A stretch of 64,000 nucleotides of DNA from Lacticaseibacillus yichunensis (GCF_003946405.1 NZ_RHOG01000004.1:36695-100694); one strand, 5' to 3'. Positions 9,348 to 19,265 are shown, counted from the first letter of the stretch. The notes: generated by a model not told the origin, from the letters alone. A program made the numbers and translations.

Positions 9348-9614
9348 TCTGACTGAATCTATTTGACTAATCGGACAGGAGTCGCGATCTCCAGCCCGGT
9401 CAACCATTGCGTGCACCAATCGTGACGACACTCGACGTTTGGCTTGAACGCCCGTTTAGCGGGCCACCCGAGTCAAAGCGGCGAGTGGCGACCGGCGCAG
9501 CGCAAGACTCAAATCATGACTTGGTAAATTGCACGTGGTGACCACCCCCTTTACTTTGAGATGGGGTCATTTTGCCACACTTTTTGCCAAAATGCAAGCG
9601 CTAACATTCACCTG

Positions 9615-10070
9615 CTATTCCTGGTTCACGCGTTCGACATCTTCGACGTATTCGATCGTGGCCGCGTTGGTCACAAAGGCGACATCAAAGTGGACCTCGC
9701 CTGAGCGAATCCAAAAATCACTGACGACGAAGGCCGGGAACCGCGGATCCGAGGACACGATATTTTCATCGGCGGCCAATTGGGCGAGCTCGTGATCGAG
9801 CAACTTCCGGCTAACGCCAAAATCGGGCGTGGGGGCCGCATACTCAAACGCCATGATGCCATGGCCCCAGACATCCGCGACCGGCGTGCCAGCTAAGGGC
9901 TCAGGCGTCTCCCATTTCAAGGCGACCAGCATCCGTTGCACGATGTGGTCAGAAAGTTGACGGCTGCGCAGCAGGAAAATTCGCATCGCGCGTTTGCGGT
10001 TTGCGACTCGCCACCAAACAAACCCGCCGACTGCCAGAACAACGATGATCAAAACCACCAGCCAAACCAT
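9615..10070 (-). CDS. Membrane-anchored protein of unknown function
   Basis: A 151-residue protein with one N-terminal membrane segment (VWLVVLIIVVLAVGGFVWWR) and a soluble domain of about 120 residues probably facing the cytoplasm, judging from the basic residues just after the segment. The start at 10068-10070 follows AGGAGGTGG; an upstream in-frame start runs through that site. I do not recognise a family. It is transcribed divergently from rpoY-rnjA. Confidence 0.75.
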   Translation of the reverse strand: MVWLVVLIIVVLAVGGFVWWRVANRKRAMRIFLLRSRQLSDHIVQRMLVALKWETPEPLAGTPVADVWGHGIMAFEYAAPTPDFGVSRKLLDHELAQLAADENIVSSDPRFPAFVVSDFWIRSGEVHFDVAFVTNAATIEYVEDVERVNQE

Positions 10071-10364
10071 CTGGCCACCTCCTTTGTCTTCAGTATACGC
10101 ACCCCTAGAAGTGAAAGGCAATCAGTCGAACTGCCGATTTTGCACATTGCCGGCACCCTCCTGACGCTATTTTCAAAAAATGACCTGCCGTCCGCTGATC
10201 CAGGCGGGCCGCCCGCGCTTCCGCTTCCCGTGGCGCTTGCCTTGCAGTTATGCTACACTATTGATAACTGTTGATGTAGTCAACATTTGACCGGCTAATG
10301 TGCAAAGGATCCGCGGATGCGGTTGTTTTGTGCGGCGCAAAACTAAATGAAAGGTGTTTTACGT

Positions 10365-10586
10365 ATGATCTATAAAGTTCTTTACCAATCGGATAAGGTC
10401 CGCGACCCTCGCCGCGAAACCACCGAAACGCTCTATATCGAGGCGGCCAGCGCCGTCGAAGCACGCGCGAAAGTTGAAGCCAATACCCCCTACAACATCG
10501 AGCTCGTGCAGGAACTATCTGGCAACTTCTTGGATTACGAGAAGCAGGAGCCAACTTTTAAATTGACGGAGTTCCCCGCCAAATGA
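10365..10586 (+). CDS. rpoY: RNA polymerase epsilon subunit
   Basis: A 73-residue protein of the RpoY/YkzG family (formerly DUF1447), the small epsilon subunit of Firmicutes RNA polymerase. It starts [18 protein letters not shown]; the tail [16 protein letters not shown] is also characteristic. The ATG at 10365 is preferred over the one at 10347 because GAAAGGTG precedes it and because it matches family length. Its TGA overlaps the rnjA ATG (10583-10586), the same pairing as in Bacillus. Confidence 0.93.
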   Translation: MIYKVLYQSDKVRDPRRETTETLYIEAASAVEARAKVEANTPYNIELVQELSGNFLDYEKQEPTFKLTEFPAK

Positions 10587-12265
10587 AATTGAACATCAAA
10601 TCTAACGAGACGGCCGTTTTTGCGATCGGCGGCCTCGGCGAGATCGGGAAAAACATGTACGGGGTTCAATACCACGACGAGATCATCGTTATCGATGCCG
10701 GGATCAAGTTTCCGGAAGATGATCTGCTGGGTATCGATTACGTGATTTCCGACTATTCGTATCTCGTTCAAAACCAAGACAAGATCAAGGCCCTTGTCAT
10801 CACACACGGACATGAAGACCACATCGGCGGGATTCCCTACTTTTTGAAGCAGGTCCCAAATGTGCCTGTCTATGCCCCGCCGCTGGCTGCCGCGCTGATT
10901 CGCGGGAAGCTGGAGGAACACGGCCTGACCCGCACCACCAAGATGTTTGAGCTCAAAGAAGATAGCGTGCTGAAATTTGGGCCGATCACGGTCGACTTTT
11001 TCCGCACGACCCACAGCATTCCAGATACGCTGGGGGTTGCGGTGCACACCCCTCAAGGCGTCATCGTTGAAACTGGGGATTACAAGTTCGACTTGACCCC
11101 AGTTGGCGATCAGCCGGCGCCAAACTTGCAGAAAATGGCCAAGCTTGGCGAAGAAGGCGTCCTACTTTTGATGAGCGACTCGACCAACGCCGAGGTGCCA
11201 AACTTCACGAAGTCCGAGCGCTTTGTTGGCCACAGCATCCGCCACATTTTCGATGGGATCGAAGGCCGCATTATTTTCGCGACATTCGCCTCCAACATTT
11301 CACGGATGGCGCAGGCGATCTCCGCCGCGCGTGAACACGGCCGCAAGATCGCGGTGTTTGGGCGGTCCATGGAAACAGCGATGATCAACGGCCGCGAGCT
11401 CGGTTACCTCGACGTCACTGACGACGAGCTGATCGACCCGCATGAGCTCAACCACCTGCCGGCCAACGAGGTCATGATCTTGTGTACCGGCTCGCAAGGT
11501 GAACCGATGGCGGCCTTGTCACGTATCGCAAACGGCACGCACCGACAGATCTCCATTCAGCCCGGCGATACTGTCATTTTCTCGTCGAACCCGATTCCTG
11601 GCAACACCGTTTCGGTCAACCACGTGATCAACGAACTCGAAGAAGCTGGTGCCGAAGTCATTCACGGTAAGGTCAACAACGTGCATACTTCTGGTCATGG
11701 TGGCCAGGAGGAACAGAAGTTGATGCTCCGCCTGATGAAGCCGAAGTTCTTCATGCCGATTCACGGTGAGTACCGGATGTTGAAAATTCACACTGAGCTT
11801 GCTCAGGAGTGCCACGTCCCTGCTGAAAATTGCTTCATCATGGACAACGGCGATGTCTTGGCCCTGACTAAGGACCACGCCCGCCGCGCCGGCCATTTTC
11901 CTTCCGGCGATGTCTACATCGACGGCTCCGGCATCGGCGACATCGGCAACGCGGTCATCCGCGATCGCCGCATGTTGTCTGAGGAAGGCCTGGTCGTGGT
12001 CGTTGCCACGATCAACATGCAAAAACAAGCAGTGCTGGCTGGCCCAGATCTGCTTTCCCGCGGCTTCATCTACATGCGTGAAAGCGGCGAGCTGATCAAC
12101 CAAGCTCAGCGCCGCGTTTACCGGACGATCAAAAATACGTTCCAGCAAAACGAAAAAGTCACAGAAGGCATGTTAAAGGATGCAATTACGTCCAAACTGC
12201 AGGAATTCCTGTTTGATAAGACTGAGCGCCACCCCGTGATCTTGCCAATGCTGATTCTGTTATAA
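10583..12265 (+). CDS. rnjA: Ribonuclease J1
   Basis: A 560-residue metallo-beta-lactamase/beta-CASP nuclease with endonuclease and 5'-3' exonuclease activity, central to mRNA decay and 16S rRNA maturation. The metal motif HGHEDH is near residues 74-79, followed by the beta-CASP domain ([15 protein letters not shown] region) and the GSQGEP motif. Full length for RNase J1. Translationally coupled to rpoY and followed by a terminator. Confidence 0.97.
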   Translation: MKLNIKSNETAVFAIGGLGEIGKNMYGVQYHDEIIVIDAGIKFPEDDLLGIDYVISDYSYLVQNQDKIKALVITHGHEDHIGGIPYFLKQVPNVPVYAPPLAAALIRGKLEEHGLTRTTKMFELKEDSVLKFGPITVDFFRTTHSIPDTLGVAVHTPQGVIVETGDYKFDLTPVGDQPAPNLQKMAKLGEEGVLLLMSDSTNAEVPNFTKSERFVGHSIRHIFDGIEGRIIFATFASNISRMAQAISAAREHGRKIAVFGRSMETAMINGRELGYLDVTDDELIDPHELNHLPANEVMILCTGSQGEPMAALSRIANGTHRQISIQPGDTVIFSSNPIPGNTVSVNHVINELEEAGAEVIHGKVNNVHTSGHGGQEEQKLMLRLMKPKFFMPIHGEYRMLKIHTELAQECHVPAENCFIMDNGDVLALTKDHARRAGHFPSGDVYIDGSGIGDIGNAVIRDRRMLSEEGLVVVVATINMQKQAVLAGPDLLSRGFIYMRESGELINQAQRRVYRTIKNTFQQNEKVTEGMLKDAITSKLQEFLFDKTERHPVILPMLILL

Positions 12266-12270
12266 CATTA

Positions 12271-12312
12271 AGCCGCGAAGTGAGTGGACCACCACTTGCT
12301 CAGCGGCTTTTT
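12271..12312 (+). terminator. Intrinsic terminator of rpoY-rnjA
   Basis: AGCCGC (12271-12276) and GCGGCT (12303-12308) with an inner GTGAGTGG/CCACTTGC-like stem, followed by TTTTT. Confidence 0.8.
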
Positions 12313-12349
12313 GCATGCGAAAAAAATTGCTTCACACCCTGCTCCGTTA

Positions 12350-12378
12350 TTGTGTTTGCCAGGTTCAGCCGGTATAAT
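12350..12378 (+). promoter_or_regulatory. Promoter of the lipid kinase gene
   Basis: TTGTGT (12350-12355), 17 bases, TATAAT (12373-12378), 32 bases before the start codon. Confidence 0.6.
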
Positions 12379-12409
12379 CAAGGCTAGTGATTCTGAAAGG
12401 GGCATCGAG

Positions 12410-13366
12410 ATGGGCGCGGCGTTTTTCTATATAATTTTCAATCCGGCAGCAAGCTCAGGGATGTCCGTCAACATTTTCAAAAAGGTGCGCGCGCGCCTGG
12501 ACAATGAACACATTCCATACGAGATCAAAGTTTCGCGGTACGCAGGCCACGCGGTTCAACTGGCGCGGCAGATCGGCAGCTTTGGCAAACAGGAAAATGC
12601 TGTACTGATGGTCATCGGCGGCGACGGGACGCTTAATCAGGCGATCTGCGGACTGCGGAAAACAAGGCAAAAAGACATGCCGGTGGCCTACATTCCGGCG
12701 GGGTCTGGGAATGATTTTGCCCGAGGCATCAAAATGGCGCAGGATCCGATGAAGGCACTGGACCAGGTGCTTGCGGCAGACAAACCATTGCGGCTGGACA
12801 TTGGCCAATACACAGAAGCGACCCGCGACGAAAGCGGCATTTTCGTCAACAACATCGGCGTTGGCTTTGATGGCTCCGTGATCGCAGCCACGAACCGCAG
12901 TCGCTATAAACGCGTGTTGAACCGGGTGCACCTCGGCTCGCTCTCTTATGTGGCCGGCGTGATCCGCGTCTTTTTCTCCCGCAAGCCATTTCCGGTCGCA
13001 GTGACGGTCGATGGCCAGCGGACGCTGATTCAACGCGCGTTTCTCGTCACGACGACGAACCATCCTTATTTTGGCGGCGGCATCAAGATCTTGCCCATCG
13101 CCACGCCGGATGACGGCAAGCTCGACTTGATCGTCGTGGAGCAACTAAACATCCCCTACTTTTTCTTTTTGCTGGTGCAAATGTTGCGCAACAAGCATCT
13201 CAAGTACAAAGCCGTGCATCACTTCGCCAGCCCGCACATCCACCTCGAGACCACAAGCCTCGAGTTTGGCCAAATGGACGGTGAGGAAATGGGCAGCCGC
13301 CCATTTGAACTCGACTTCACCGTCACCCAGCAAAATTTCTGGATCAAAAGAGAAATGGACAAATAA
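12410..13366 (+). CDS. Diacylglycerol/lipid kinase (DagK/YegS family)
   Basis: A 318-residue kinase with the DAGK catalytic domain: NPAASSG at the N-terminus, GGDGTLNQ near residues 67-74 and PAGSGNDFARG near residues 93-103, the nucleotide-binding motifs of DgkB/YegS enzymes. It probably phosphorylates diacylglycerol released during lipoteichoic acid synthesis, although YegS relatives use other lipids. The ATG at 12410 follows GAAAGGGG; a longer frame to 12284 passes through the promoter. No terminator with a T-tract follows; instead two family A repeats begin two bases after the stop. Confidence 0.92.
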   Translation: MGAAFFYIIFNPAASSGMSVNIFKKVRARLDNEHIPYEIKVSRYAGHAVQLARQIGSFGKQENAVLMVIGGDGTLNQAICGLRKTRQKDMPVAYIPAGSGNDFARGIKMAQDPMKALDQVLAADKPLRLDIGQYTEATRDESGIFVNNIGVGFDGSVIAATNRSRYKRVLNRVHLGSLSYVAGVIRVFFSRKPFPVAVTVDGQRTLIQRAFLVTTTNHPYFGGGIKILPIATPDDGKLDLIVVEQLNIPYFFFLLVQMLRNKHLKYKAVHHFASPHIHLETTSLEFGQMDGEEMGSRPFELDFTVTQQNFWIKREMDK

Positions 13367-13376
13367 AGGGTGCGGA

Positions 13377-13476
13377 GGTGCGCGATTATGGTCGAGCAGG
13401 TAGGCTAGCCCAGCGCTTGATGGCGCTCTTAGCCATCGAGTGCTGGGCGTACCTAGCTGTCTCGACCATGCGCACC
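13377..13476 (+). repeat. Palindromic intergenic repeat, family A, copy 1
   Basis: About 100 bp that folds into one long nested hairpin. The outer arms GGTGCGC...TATGGTCGAG pair with CTCGACCATGCGCACC. The middle arms pair (GGTAGGCTAGCCCAGC with GCTGGGCGTACC). The tip is GCGCTTGATGGC-GCTCTTA-GCCATCGAGTGC. It is followed by the linker AGCCCAACTGTAAG and then copy 2. Confidence 0.85.
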
Positions 13477-13500
13477 GGAGCCCAACTGTAAGGGTGCAGA

Positions 13501-13596
13501 GGTGCGCGCTTATGGTGGGGCAGCTAACTTGGCTCGGGTGCTTGGTGGCGCACTTAGCCACCGAGTGCCCGAGACAGTTAGATGTCCCCACCCAAC
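13501..13596 (+). repeat. Palindromic intergenic repeat, family A, copy 2
   Basis: Tandem neighbour of copy 1. It has the same layout with different paired bases: TATGGTGGGG pairs with CCCCACC, CAGCTAAC with GTTAGATG, and the tip is GCTTGGTGGC-GCACTTA-GCCACCGAGTGC. Confidence 0.85.
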
Positions 13597-13609
13597 ACCA
13601 AAAGCTCAA

Positions 13610-13660
13610 ATAAACAGCCGGTCCCCGCGATTTCCATCCTCGCAGGGGCCGGCTATTTCA
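13610..13660 (-). terminator. Bidirectional terminator
   Basis: AGCCGGTCCCCGCGA (13616-13630) and TCGCAGGGGCCGGCT (13640-13654) form a perfect 15-bp stem. The minus-strand tail is ATTTGTTTATTTG-like, and the plus strand reads ATTTCAATTT. It ends the minus-strand operon finishing at 13698 and may also end dagK transcripts. Confidence 0.7.
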
Positions 13661-13697
13661 ATTTCTCAAAACGTGTTTTCTATTGAATAGATGTCAC

Positions 13698-14909
13698 TCA
13701 GAAGTAATCCGAGAAGTAAGGCTCATCCATTGGAATGACGTTCTCAAGAATCTTCAATGCCTTCTTCGACGCGGTCAAGCGCTCGATCGTGGCTAAATAC
13801 GACGGCCGCCGGTAACTCATCAACATGGTTGTCAGCGTCTGAATGTCCAGCTCGACCGCCTCGCCCACCGGCCGCCGGGTGACATGCGGACTGCCATCGG
13901 GATTCCAGTAAAGGCCAAAGATGCCGTTGTTCCATTCCGCCAGCGGATCGGACACGATGAAGTGCACAGGCTCGCCTGGCTCCGCAAATGGGTAGCGTTT
14001 CAGGAACTCGGCGACATCCACGATGCGCGCCATATAATACGGGTGAATCGTCTGGTAAATATCGCCATCCTCAAGCAGAAAATGAAGCGGCTCATTTTTA
14101 TAAATATTGCCTTTGACATGCTCGACCATGGAAAAATGGGCCGCAATAAAATTCCACAATCCCAGCCGGGCTTCCTGCGTGATGTAGACCATTTCCTTGA
14201 CGTGAAAGACCTCGTCGGCGATCCAGTACAGCACGAAGCCTTGGGGCACATCGTTTGCGTCATAATAAACGCCCGCGGTGCGCTCCTCTTCATTTTCCCA
14301 GCGCCAGTATTCATCCCAGTTGAGCTGGTTGCGGATCATTGCGCCGTGGGTGTGCACGGCAAAGCGGTCATAGATCTCGATCACATCCGCATCATCGGAA
14401 TCGAGGCGTTCGACATGGCCAGGCACCTCGATGGCCTTGGGCAGCTGCGTGTCTTTGACGTCAAAGGTCAGATGATCGGACATGATCTCCCAACCTTTTT
14501 TCCGGTAAAACGGAATGCTGTATGGATAAAGATACGAGATCCACTGATGATGTTCCCGCATGTGATCCAGTCCCAGCTTGACGAGGTCGTGCATCAGGCC
14601 ATTGCCGGCGTATTCGGGATACGTGCCGACGCCGGTCAGCCCGGCCATATCAAAAACGGTGCCGTGAATATTCACACGACACGGGTAGATCGCCAGTTGC
14701 GAGATCAATTCATCGCCATGAAACCAGCCGATCACATCAGATTTTTCAAGGACTGGGCGCTTGGCGCGTTCCAGTTCCCCGTCTTCGTAGCCGCTTTCCT
14801 CAACTTCTTTGGCGGTCACTTGAAAAACATAGGCGAGCAGGTCGTTGAACTGCTCAAGATCATCCGTCGTCACCCGTCTGATCTCAAGGTCATCGCGGAT
14901 ATTGGACAT
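13698..14909 (-). CDS. Eis-like GNAT acetyltransferase
   Basis: A 403-residue protein of the Eis family (N-terminal GNAT, central second GNAT-like domain, C-terminal SCP2-like domain). The acetyl-CoA site is GVGTYPEYAGNGLMHDL near residues 80-96, followed by SYLYPYSIPFYRKKGWE, typical of Eis. Known relatives acetylate aminoglycosides or proteins; the substrate here is unknown. The ATG at 14907-14909 lies one base after the recD2 stop and is better placed behind AGGAAAG than the GTG at 14921. Last gene of the operon that includes 17453-18791. Confidence 0.87.
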   Translation of the reverse strand: MSNIRDDLEIRRVTTDDLEQFNDLLAYVFQVTAKEVEESGYEDGELERAKRPVLEKSDVIGWFHGDELISQLAIYPCRVNIHGTVFDMAGLTGVGTYPEYAGNGLMHDLVKLGLDHMREHHQWISYLYPYSIPFYRKKGWEIMSDHLTFDVKDTQLPKAIEVPGHVERLDSDDADVIEIYDRFAVHTHGAMIRNQLNWDEYWRWENEEERTAGVYYDANDVPQGFVLYWIADEVFHVKEMVYITQEARLGLWNFIAAHFSMVEHVKGNIYKNEPLHFLLEDGDIYQTIHPYYMARIVDVAEFLKRYPFAEPGEPVHFIVSDPLAEWNNGIFGLYWNPDGSPHVTRRPVGEAVELDIQTLTTMLMSYRRPSYLATIERLTASKKALKILENVIPMDEPYFSDYF

Positions 14910-14910
14910 G

Positions 14911-17460
14911 TTATGACTCACTTTCCTTTTCTGGGCGAATGCCCTGCATGCCGATCATCGGGTCGATCGATTGCGCGAGTACCAGATCCGGCGTCAAGCG
15001 CCAATCGTTCGGCATCGCAGCATCCCCGACAGGTGCAGGCTCTGAATCTCCGACTGGCACGGGTTCTGTAGCTTGCGCAGGGCCTGCCGCATCGGCACCC
15101 CCAGTCCTCGCTTCATCATGAGGACGCGCTGAATCTGTGGTTGGAACCACTCCCGATTTTGCCACCGGTGCGTCATGCGTTTCTTCTTTATTATCCGGAG
15201 CTGGTTTGGCCTTGTCAACCGCGACCCGTCCAGGCATGGTCTCCTGAAGCCGGGCAACGAGACTGGTATGGCGGTTATCGGCCACTTCCTGCACCGCCAA
15301 TTCAAACGCACGCGGGTCACCCATCAGGATCAAAAAGTTGCGGGCGCGCGTCACCGCGGTATACAGTAAGTTTCGCCGCAACATCCGCCGACTCTGCAGG
15401 GTCAGCGGCAAGACGACCACGTCAAATTCGCTCCCTTGGGCTTTATGAATCGAGGTCGCATAAGCCAGGGTGATCTTCGTCCAGTCATTGCGTTTATATT
15501 GTAATTCGTTGCCGTCAAAATCGATGGTCAGCTCATCGGTCTTGCTGTCGGTATATTTGCCCTCCATGATGCCTTGAATGATTCCGATCTCGCCATTAAA
15601 CACATTATTTTCCGGATCATTGACCAATTGGAGCACCTTGTCGCCGATGCGGTAGCGGACGTTGCCAAAAACAACTTCCTTGGCCCGGGCATCACGCAGC
15701 GGATTCAAAATATCTTGAATCATCGGGTTCAGCTCGTCGATGCCGGCCACGCCGCGGTACATCGGGGCCAGCACCTGAATGCCGGTATGGTCGAATTTTC
15801 CCCCGGCCTTGGCGACAACTTGGCCGACTGCTTTGGGCAGTTGGTTCGGCGGGCACAAAATAAAGCTGCGATCCGCGGCTGGGCGCTGCCAATCCGCCGG
15901 GAGTTTGCCTTCGTTGATCGCATGGGCGAACGGAATAATCGAGCTCGACGCGTCCTGGCGGTGAATGTGCGTCAGCTCCATGGCGGGCAACACGCCGGCG
16001 CGAAGCAGATCCGCAAAGACCTGGCCGGGCCCGACGCTTGGCAGCTGATCCTTATCCCCCACCAAAATCAATTTGATGCCGGGATGAATCGCGGCCAAAA
16101 GCGTGCGGAAGAGATAGGTATCGACCATCGACATTTCATCGATGATCAGCAGCCCATCCGGCAGGTCCTTGGGTTCGTACTGGGTGCTGTCCACTGCCAA
16201 TCCCAGCAGGCGGTGAATAGTGCCGGCGGGCAAATTCGTGGTCTCGGCGATGCGCTTAGCAGCTCGACCAGTCGGTGCCGCCAACATGATTGGAAACGTC
16301 TCGTCTTGGTAGCTGTTCACATCAAGGCTCAAGTCATTGAGCGCGGCATAGGTGTGGACAATCCCATTGATGACTGTGGTCTTTCCTGTCCCTGGTCCGC
16401 CGGTGAGCAGAAAAACAGGCGCAGCCATCGCGCTTTTGATTGCCGTTTCCTGCGACTCATCGTAAGTGACCCCGCTGGCTTTGGCAGCGGCGCGCAACGC
16501 TTTTTTCATGCGGGCCGCCTTGACTTTCTTAGTGTCGCCTTCCGTCATCTGGCGCAGCCGTGTCGCGATCTCCCATTCCGCGTCGAACAAGCGCTTGGGA
16601 TAGACCTTATCGCCATCTGCTACGACCTTGTTGGCATTGGCCAGGGCCAGCACCGCATCCGCCACGGCTGTGGGCGCGATCTCAACGTTGCGCGCACTTT
16701 CAAGTAGCCCGATGCTTTGGTCCAGCAGCGGCTTGAGCGCGACATAGGTATCCCCTTCGCCATCGGTCAAGCTGGACAGCGTGTCGAAAACAGCGCCTTG
16801 CAGCCGGGTCGGGTCATCGGGCGCAATATCCAGCCGCGCCGCAATGGCATCCGCACGCTTGAACCCGATGCCGTCGATGTCGGCGATCAGCTGGTACGGA
16901 TTTTCCTTGATCACTTCCAGCGCGTCGGTGTCATAGGTCTGATAGATCTTCGCGGCCATGTTTGACGTGAAGCCAAAATCATTCAGGCCAATGATCACCT
17001 GCTCCATCCCCAGATTGGCCTGAAGCGTATCGATCAGCGTTTTGCGCCGGTCCGCCTTGGGCACCAGCGGCACCAAGACAGCTGGGTCCTTCATGATTTG
17101 ATCGATCGCGGTGACACCCAGCGCCTCAACAATGCGCTCGGCTGTTTTGGTGCCGATGCCCGGAAATTTATCTGAACTCAAATAATTGACCAGCCCCTGT
17201 TTGCTGGTCGGGCGGTCGGCGTGATAATTGTCCGCGGCAAATTGCGGTCCGTATTTCGGATGATTGACGAGCTTGCCCGTGAACGTGTACGCCTCGTCTT
17301 CTTTGATGTCGCCAAATGAGCCGGTGACCACGATCGTCGGTTCCGCCCAGGTGAAACTCGCGGTACCGACTGCGACTTCCATGATCTTGAAGAAGTTCGC
17401 CGCATTTTCAAAATAAATGCTTTTCACCCGGCCGGACAGCGTCGCCTCGTCATCACTCAT
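14911..17460 (-). CDS. recD2: ATP-dependent DNA helicase RecD2
   Basis: An 849-residue 5'-3' superfamily 1B helicase of the RecD2/YrrC type found in bacteria lacking RecBC. The N-terminal region (1-150) has the OB-like and helix-hairpin-helix segments (FPGIGTKTAERIV). Walker A LTGGPGTGKTT is near residue 352, DEMSMVDTYL is motif II and GDKDQLPSVGPG is motif III. The C-terminal motif is AYATSIHKAQGSEFD, followed by TRARNFLILMG. The last roughly 110 residues are a low-complexity Pro/Ala-rich tail. It overlaps the upstream TPR gene by eight bases. Confidence 0.96.
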   Translation of the reverse strand: MSDDEATLSGRVKSIYFENAANFFKIMEVAVGTASFTWAEPTIVVTGSFGDIKEDEAYTFTGKLVNHPKYGPQFAADNYHADRPTSKQGLVNYLSSDKFPGIGTKTAERIVEALGVTAIDQIMKDPAVLVPLVPKADRRKTLIDTLQANLGMEQVIIGLNDFGFTSNMAAKIYQTYDTDALEVIKENPYQLIADIDGIGFKRADAIAARLDIAPDDPTRLQGAVFDTLSSLTDGEGDTYVALKPLLDQSIGLLESARNVEIAPTAVADAVLALANANKVVADGDKVYPKRLFDAEWEIATRLRQMTEGDTKKVKAARMKKALRAAAKASGVTYDESQETAIKSAMAAPVFLLTGGPGTGKTTVINGIVHTYAALNDLSLDVNSYQDETFPIMLAAPTGRAAKRIAETTNLPAGTIHRLLGLAVDSTQYEPKDLPDGLLIIDEMSMVDTYLFRTLLAAIHPGIKLILVGDKDQLPSVGPGQVFADLLRAGVLPAMELTHIHRQDASSSIIPFAHAINEGKLPADWQRPAADRSFILCPPNQLPKAVGQVVAKAGGKFDHTGIQVLAPMYRGVAGIDELNPMIQDILNPLRDARAKEVVFGNVRYRIGDKVLQLVNDPENNVFNGEIGIIQGIMEGKYTDSKTDELTIDFDGNELQYKRNDWTKITLAYATSIHKAQGSEFDVVVLPLTLQSRRMLRRNLLYTAVTRARNFLILMGDPRAFELAVQEVADNRHTSLVARLQETMPGRVAVDKAKPAPDNKEETHDAPVAKSGVVPTTDSARPHDEARTGGADAAGPAQATEPVPVGDSEPAPVGDAAMPNDWRLTPDLVLAQSIDPMIGMQGIRPEKESES

Positions 17461-18118
17461 CGCTGTCTCCCTGCGCCTTCAAAAAGCCCGCGATGTCGCG
17501 GACATGGCCGGCCTCTTGATCATAACCAGCCGGATCGAGTTGTTTCGCCTCATCGAGCCACTGACTGCCATCCTTACCTTGCGCCGCCTGACTCATCGCA
17601 TAGGTGAACAGGATGCGCGCATTTTTCCGGGCCAAAAGCGGCGCCAGCACTTCATCCGCCTGGGTAAACGCACCGACTGCCAGCATCAGCTGCGCGCACA
17701 ACAGCGCGGCATCGACCTTGTGCGGCGCGGCCTCATGGGCGGTGAGCGCAAACGCCAGTGCCTTGGCCGGCTGCCCCGCGCGCTGATAGGCCAGGGCGGT
17801 CATGTATTGCGCGTCTTCACCAAGCGTCCCCTTCGCGCCGGTGACTTGTTGAAAATAGGAAAGTGCCAGCTGATCATTGCCCTGCGTATACGCGAGCACG
17901 CCAAAATCGTACAGGAGCTCCGGGTCGTTTGGAAAAAGGCCCAGCGCCTGGACCAGCAATTCCCGCGCCTCATCATCGGCGGAGATGCTGATCAACATCA
18001 TCGCCAGCGTCGCATAATTTTTCGGGTCATGTGGGTGGTCATCAATTGCCTGGACCGCGCGATGAATCGCCTCATCGTGGTCCCCGCGTTGAAATTGTTT
18101 GACGAGATCGTTGGTCAT
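17453..18118 (-). CDS. Tetratricopeptide repeat protein
   Basis: A 221-residue soluble all-helical protein of about six TPR-like units, with recurring A-x-x-A/L-x-Y spacing (YATLAMMLISISADDEA, DFGVLAYTQGNDQLAL, YMTALAYQRAGQPAKAL). It starts MTNDLVKQFQRGDHDEA behind AGGAGGCGCG. It sits between a phosphatase and recD2 and overlaps recD2 by eight bases, the same pairing as the TPR gene next to recD2 in other Firmicutes. A protein-binding role is inferred. Confidence 0.88.
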   Translation of the reverse strand: MTNDLVKQFQRGDHDEAIHRAVQAIDDHPHDPKNYATLAMMLISISADDEARELLVQALGLFPNDPELLYDFGVLAYTQGNDQLALSYFQQVTGAKGTLGEDAQYMTALAYQRAGQPAKALAFALTAHEAAPHKVDAALLCAQLMLAVGAFTQADEVLAPLLARKNARILFTYAMSQAAQGKDGSQWLDEAKQLDPAGYDQEAGHVRDIAGFLKAQGDSDE

Positions 18119-18128
18119 CTCGCGCCTC

Positions 18129-18791
18129 CTAGATCGTGTCTGTCGCCTCAAGCGGCTTGGTCAAAAATTCGGTGTCGTTCCATTTCAATAGCGTGAATGG
18201 CAAATTCGGGCCATGTGCCTCTAAAATGGTGACACTGCTGTTGGTCAGCCCGCCGTCCTTGCGCATATCCTTGATCGGCGTGCCAAGCAGACTTTGAATC
18301 AGGGCCACAAGCGCGGCGCCATGGCTGACAAATAAAAGATTCGCAGTGCCGGTCGTATCTGCCCGGACCGCATCCAAGACCACCGGCTGCATCCGCTTGA
18401 TCAAGGCCTCAAAGGATTCGCCTGCCACCTCTTCGGCGTGATACTCGCCCGGAGCATGGCGAAACGCGTGCAACGCATCTGGATATTTTTCGGCGACCTC
18501 GGTGAATTTGAGGCCTTCCATTTTGCCCAGATCAAACTCCCGCATCCCCACCGTGACGGTCACGGGAATGGCCTGCGCCAGGTCTTTAAGCAGCACATTG
18601 GCTGTCGTTTTCGCCCGCGGCAAGGGACTGACATAGGCATGCGCAAACGGCACCTTTTTCAAATACTGGGCGAGCTGATGAATCTGATCAAAGCTCTCAG
18701 GCAACAGCGGACTGTCCCCGTTTGCCCCCTGATAGCGGCCCTCCAGGTTCCATTGGGTCTTTCCGTGGCGCACAAAATATAACCGAGTCAA
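18129..18791 (-). CDS. Histidine phosphatase (phosphoglycerate mutase-like)
   Basis: A 220-residue phosphatase. The catalytic motif FVRHGKTQWN begins at residue 6, followed by SPLPRAKTTA near residue 55 and the second histidine in FVSHGAALVAL. The best start is the TTG at 18789-18791, seven bases after GGGAGGA; no ATG fits the family N-terminus. The closest functional class is the cofactor-dependent phosphatase group (GpmB/PhoE). The substrate is not determinable. First gene of the minus-strand unit down to 13698. Confidence 0.88.
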   Translation of the reverse strand: MTRLYFVRHGKTQWNLEGRYQGANGDSPLLPESFDQIHQLAQYLKKVPFAHAYVSPLPRAKTTANVLLKDLAQAIPVTVTVGMREFDLGKMEGLKFTEVAEKYPDALHAFRHAPGEYHAEEVAGESFEALIKRMQPVVLDAVRADTTGTANLLFVSHGAALVALIQSLLGTPIKDMRKDGGLTNSSVTILEAHGPNLPFTLLKWNDTEFLTKPLEATDTI

Positions 18792-19002
18792 AGCATGTCC
18801 TCCCGCGGCCGCACTGCGGCTGTATATCTTCCTATTATGGTGAAACAACGCCGGGATTTCAAGGCAGGCCGGCGATCGGTCGTCAACGAAATGGCTACCA
18901 ATGTTGGTTTTTGCGCGCCTGGGGACTTGGGTCGGTTCCTTTCTTGTTGACAAAGGCCATTGGTTGGCGCGACGTGCTACGATATTGCCGGGGAGTGATG
19001 AC

Positions 19003-19257
19003 ATGGGACTATTCTTGTTGATCGCGCTTGGCGGCGGCGTCTTGACCGCGGGCGCGGGATGGCTGGCCGTCATCCGCGACAGCCAATGGCTCGGGGCGCT
19101 GACAGGCTACCTGGCTTTTTGCACGCTGATCAACGCCTCGATCGCCGGGCTCGATGTGAAAATGATGCCAGGGGCGCTGGCCATCAGTGGCTTGGCTGGC
19201 GTTTTGTTTTTTGTCTGGCTGGGCGTAAGGGTACTGTGGCAACGGCGTAAAAAATAG
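19003..19257 (+). CDS. Small membrane protein of unknown function
   Basis: An 84-residue protein with three hydrophobic segments (FLLIALGGGVLTAGAGWLAV, a second at about 28-45, and AISGLAGVLFFVWLGVRVLW) and a basic C-terminus RRKK. The ATG at 19003 follows CGGGGAG eight bases upstream; a longer frame from 18901 has no ribosome site. It is transcribed divergently from the phosphatase operon. Family not recognised. Confidence 0.7.
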   Translation: MGLFLLIALGGGVLTAGAGWLAVIRDSQWLGALTGYLAFCTLINASIAGLDVKMMPGALAISGLAGVLFFVWLGVRVLWQRRKK

Positions 19258-19265
19258 GGTGTGAA

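Noticed and set aside
9300..9440. Minus-strand frame of about 42 codons (MVDRAGDRDSCPISQ...)
   Set aside because: It runs straight through a probable terminator stem and has no ribosome site.
9536..9548. T-box-like GGTGGTCACCACG on the minus strand
   Set aside because: It has an extra base relative to the T-box consensus, and neither a specifier stem nor a terminator follows; it is better read as a short palindrome.
9592..9606. ATGCAAGCGCTAACA, a full match to the cre consensus
   Set aside because: It lies just after the stop of the 9615-10070 gene and not near any promoter I can see, so it is probably chance.
13377..13596. Tandem family A repeats considered as a CRISPR array
   Set aside because: Units are palindromic over their whole length, differ in sequence and lack unique spacers of constant size; no cas genes are present.
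13884..16707. Long plus-strand open frames (13884-15071, 15574-16707) opposite the Eis-like gene and recD2
   Set aside because: The minus-strand proteins are fully recognisable with all motifs; the opposite frames are a by-product of high GC.
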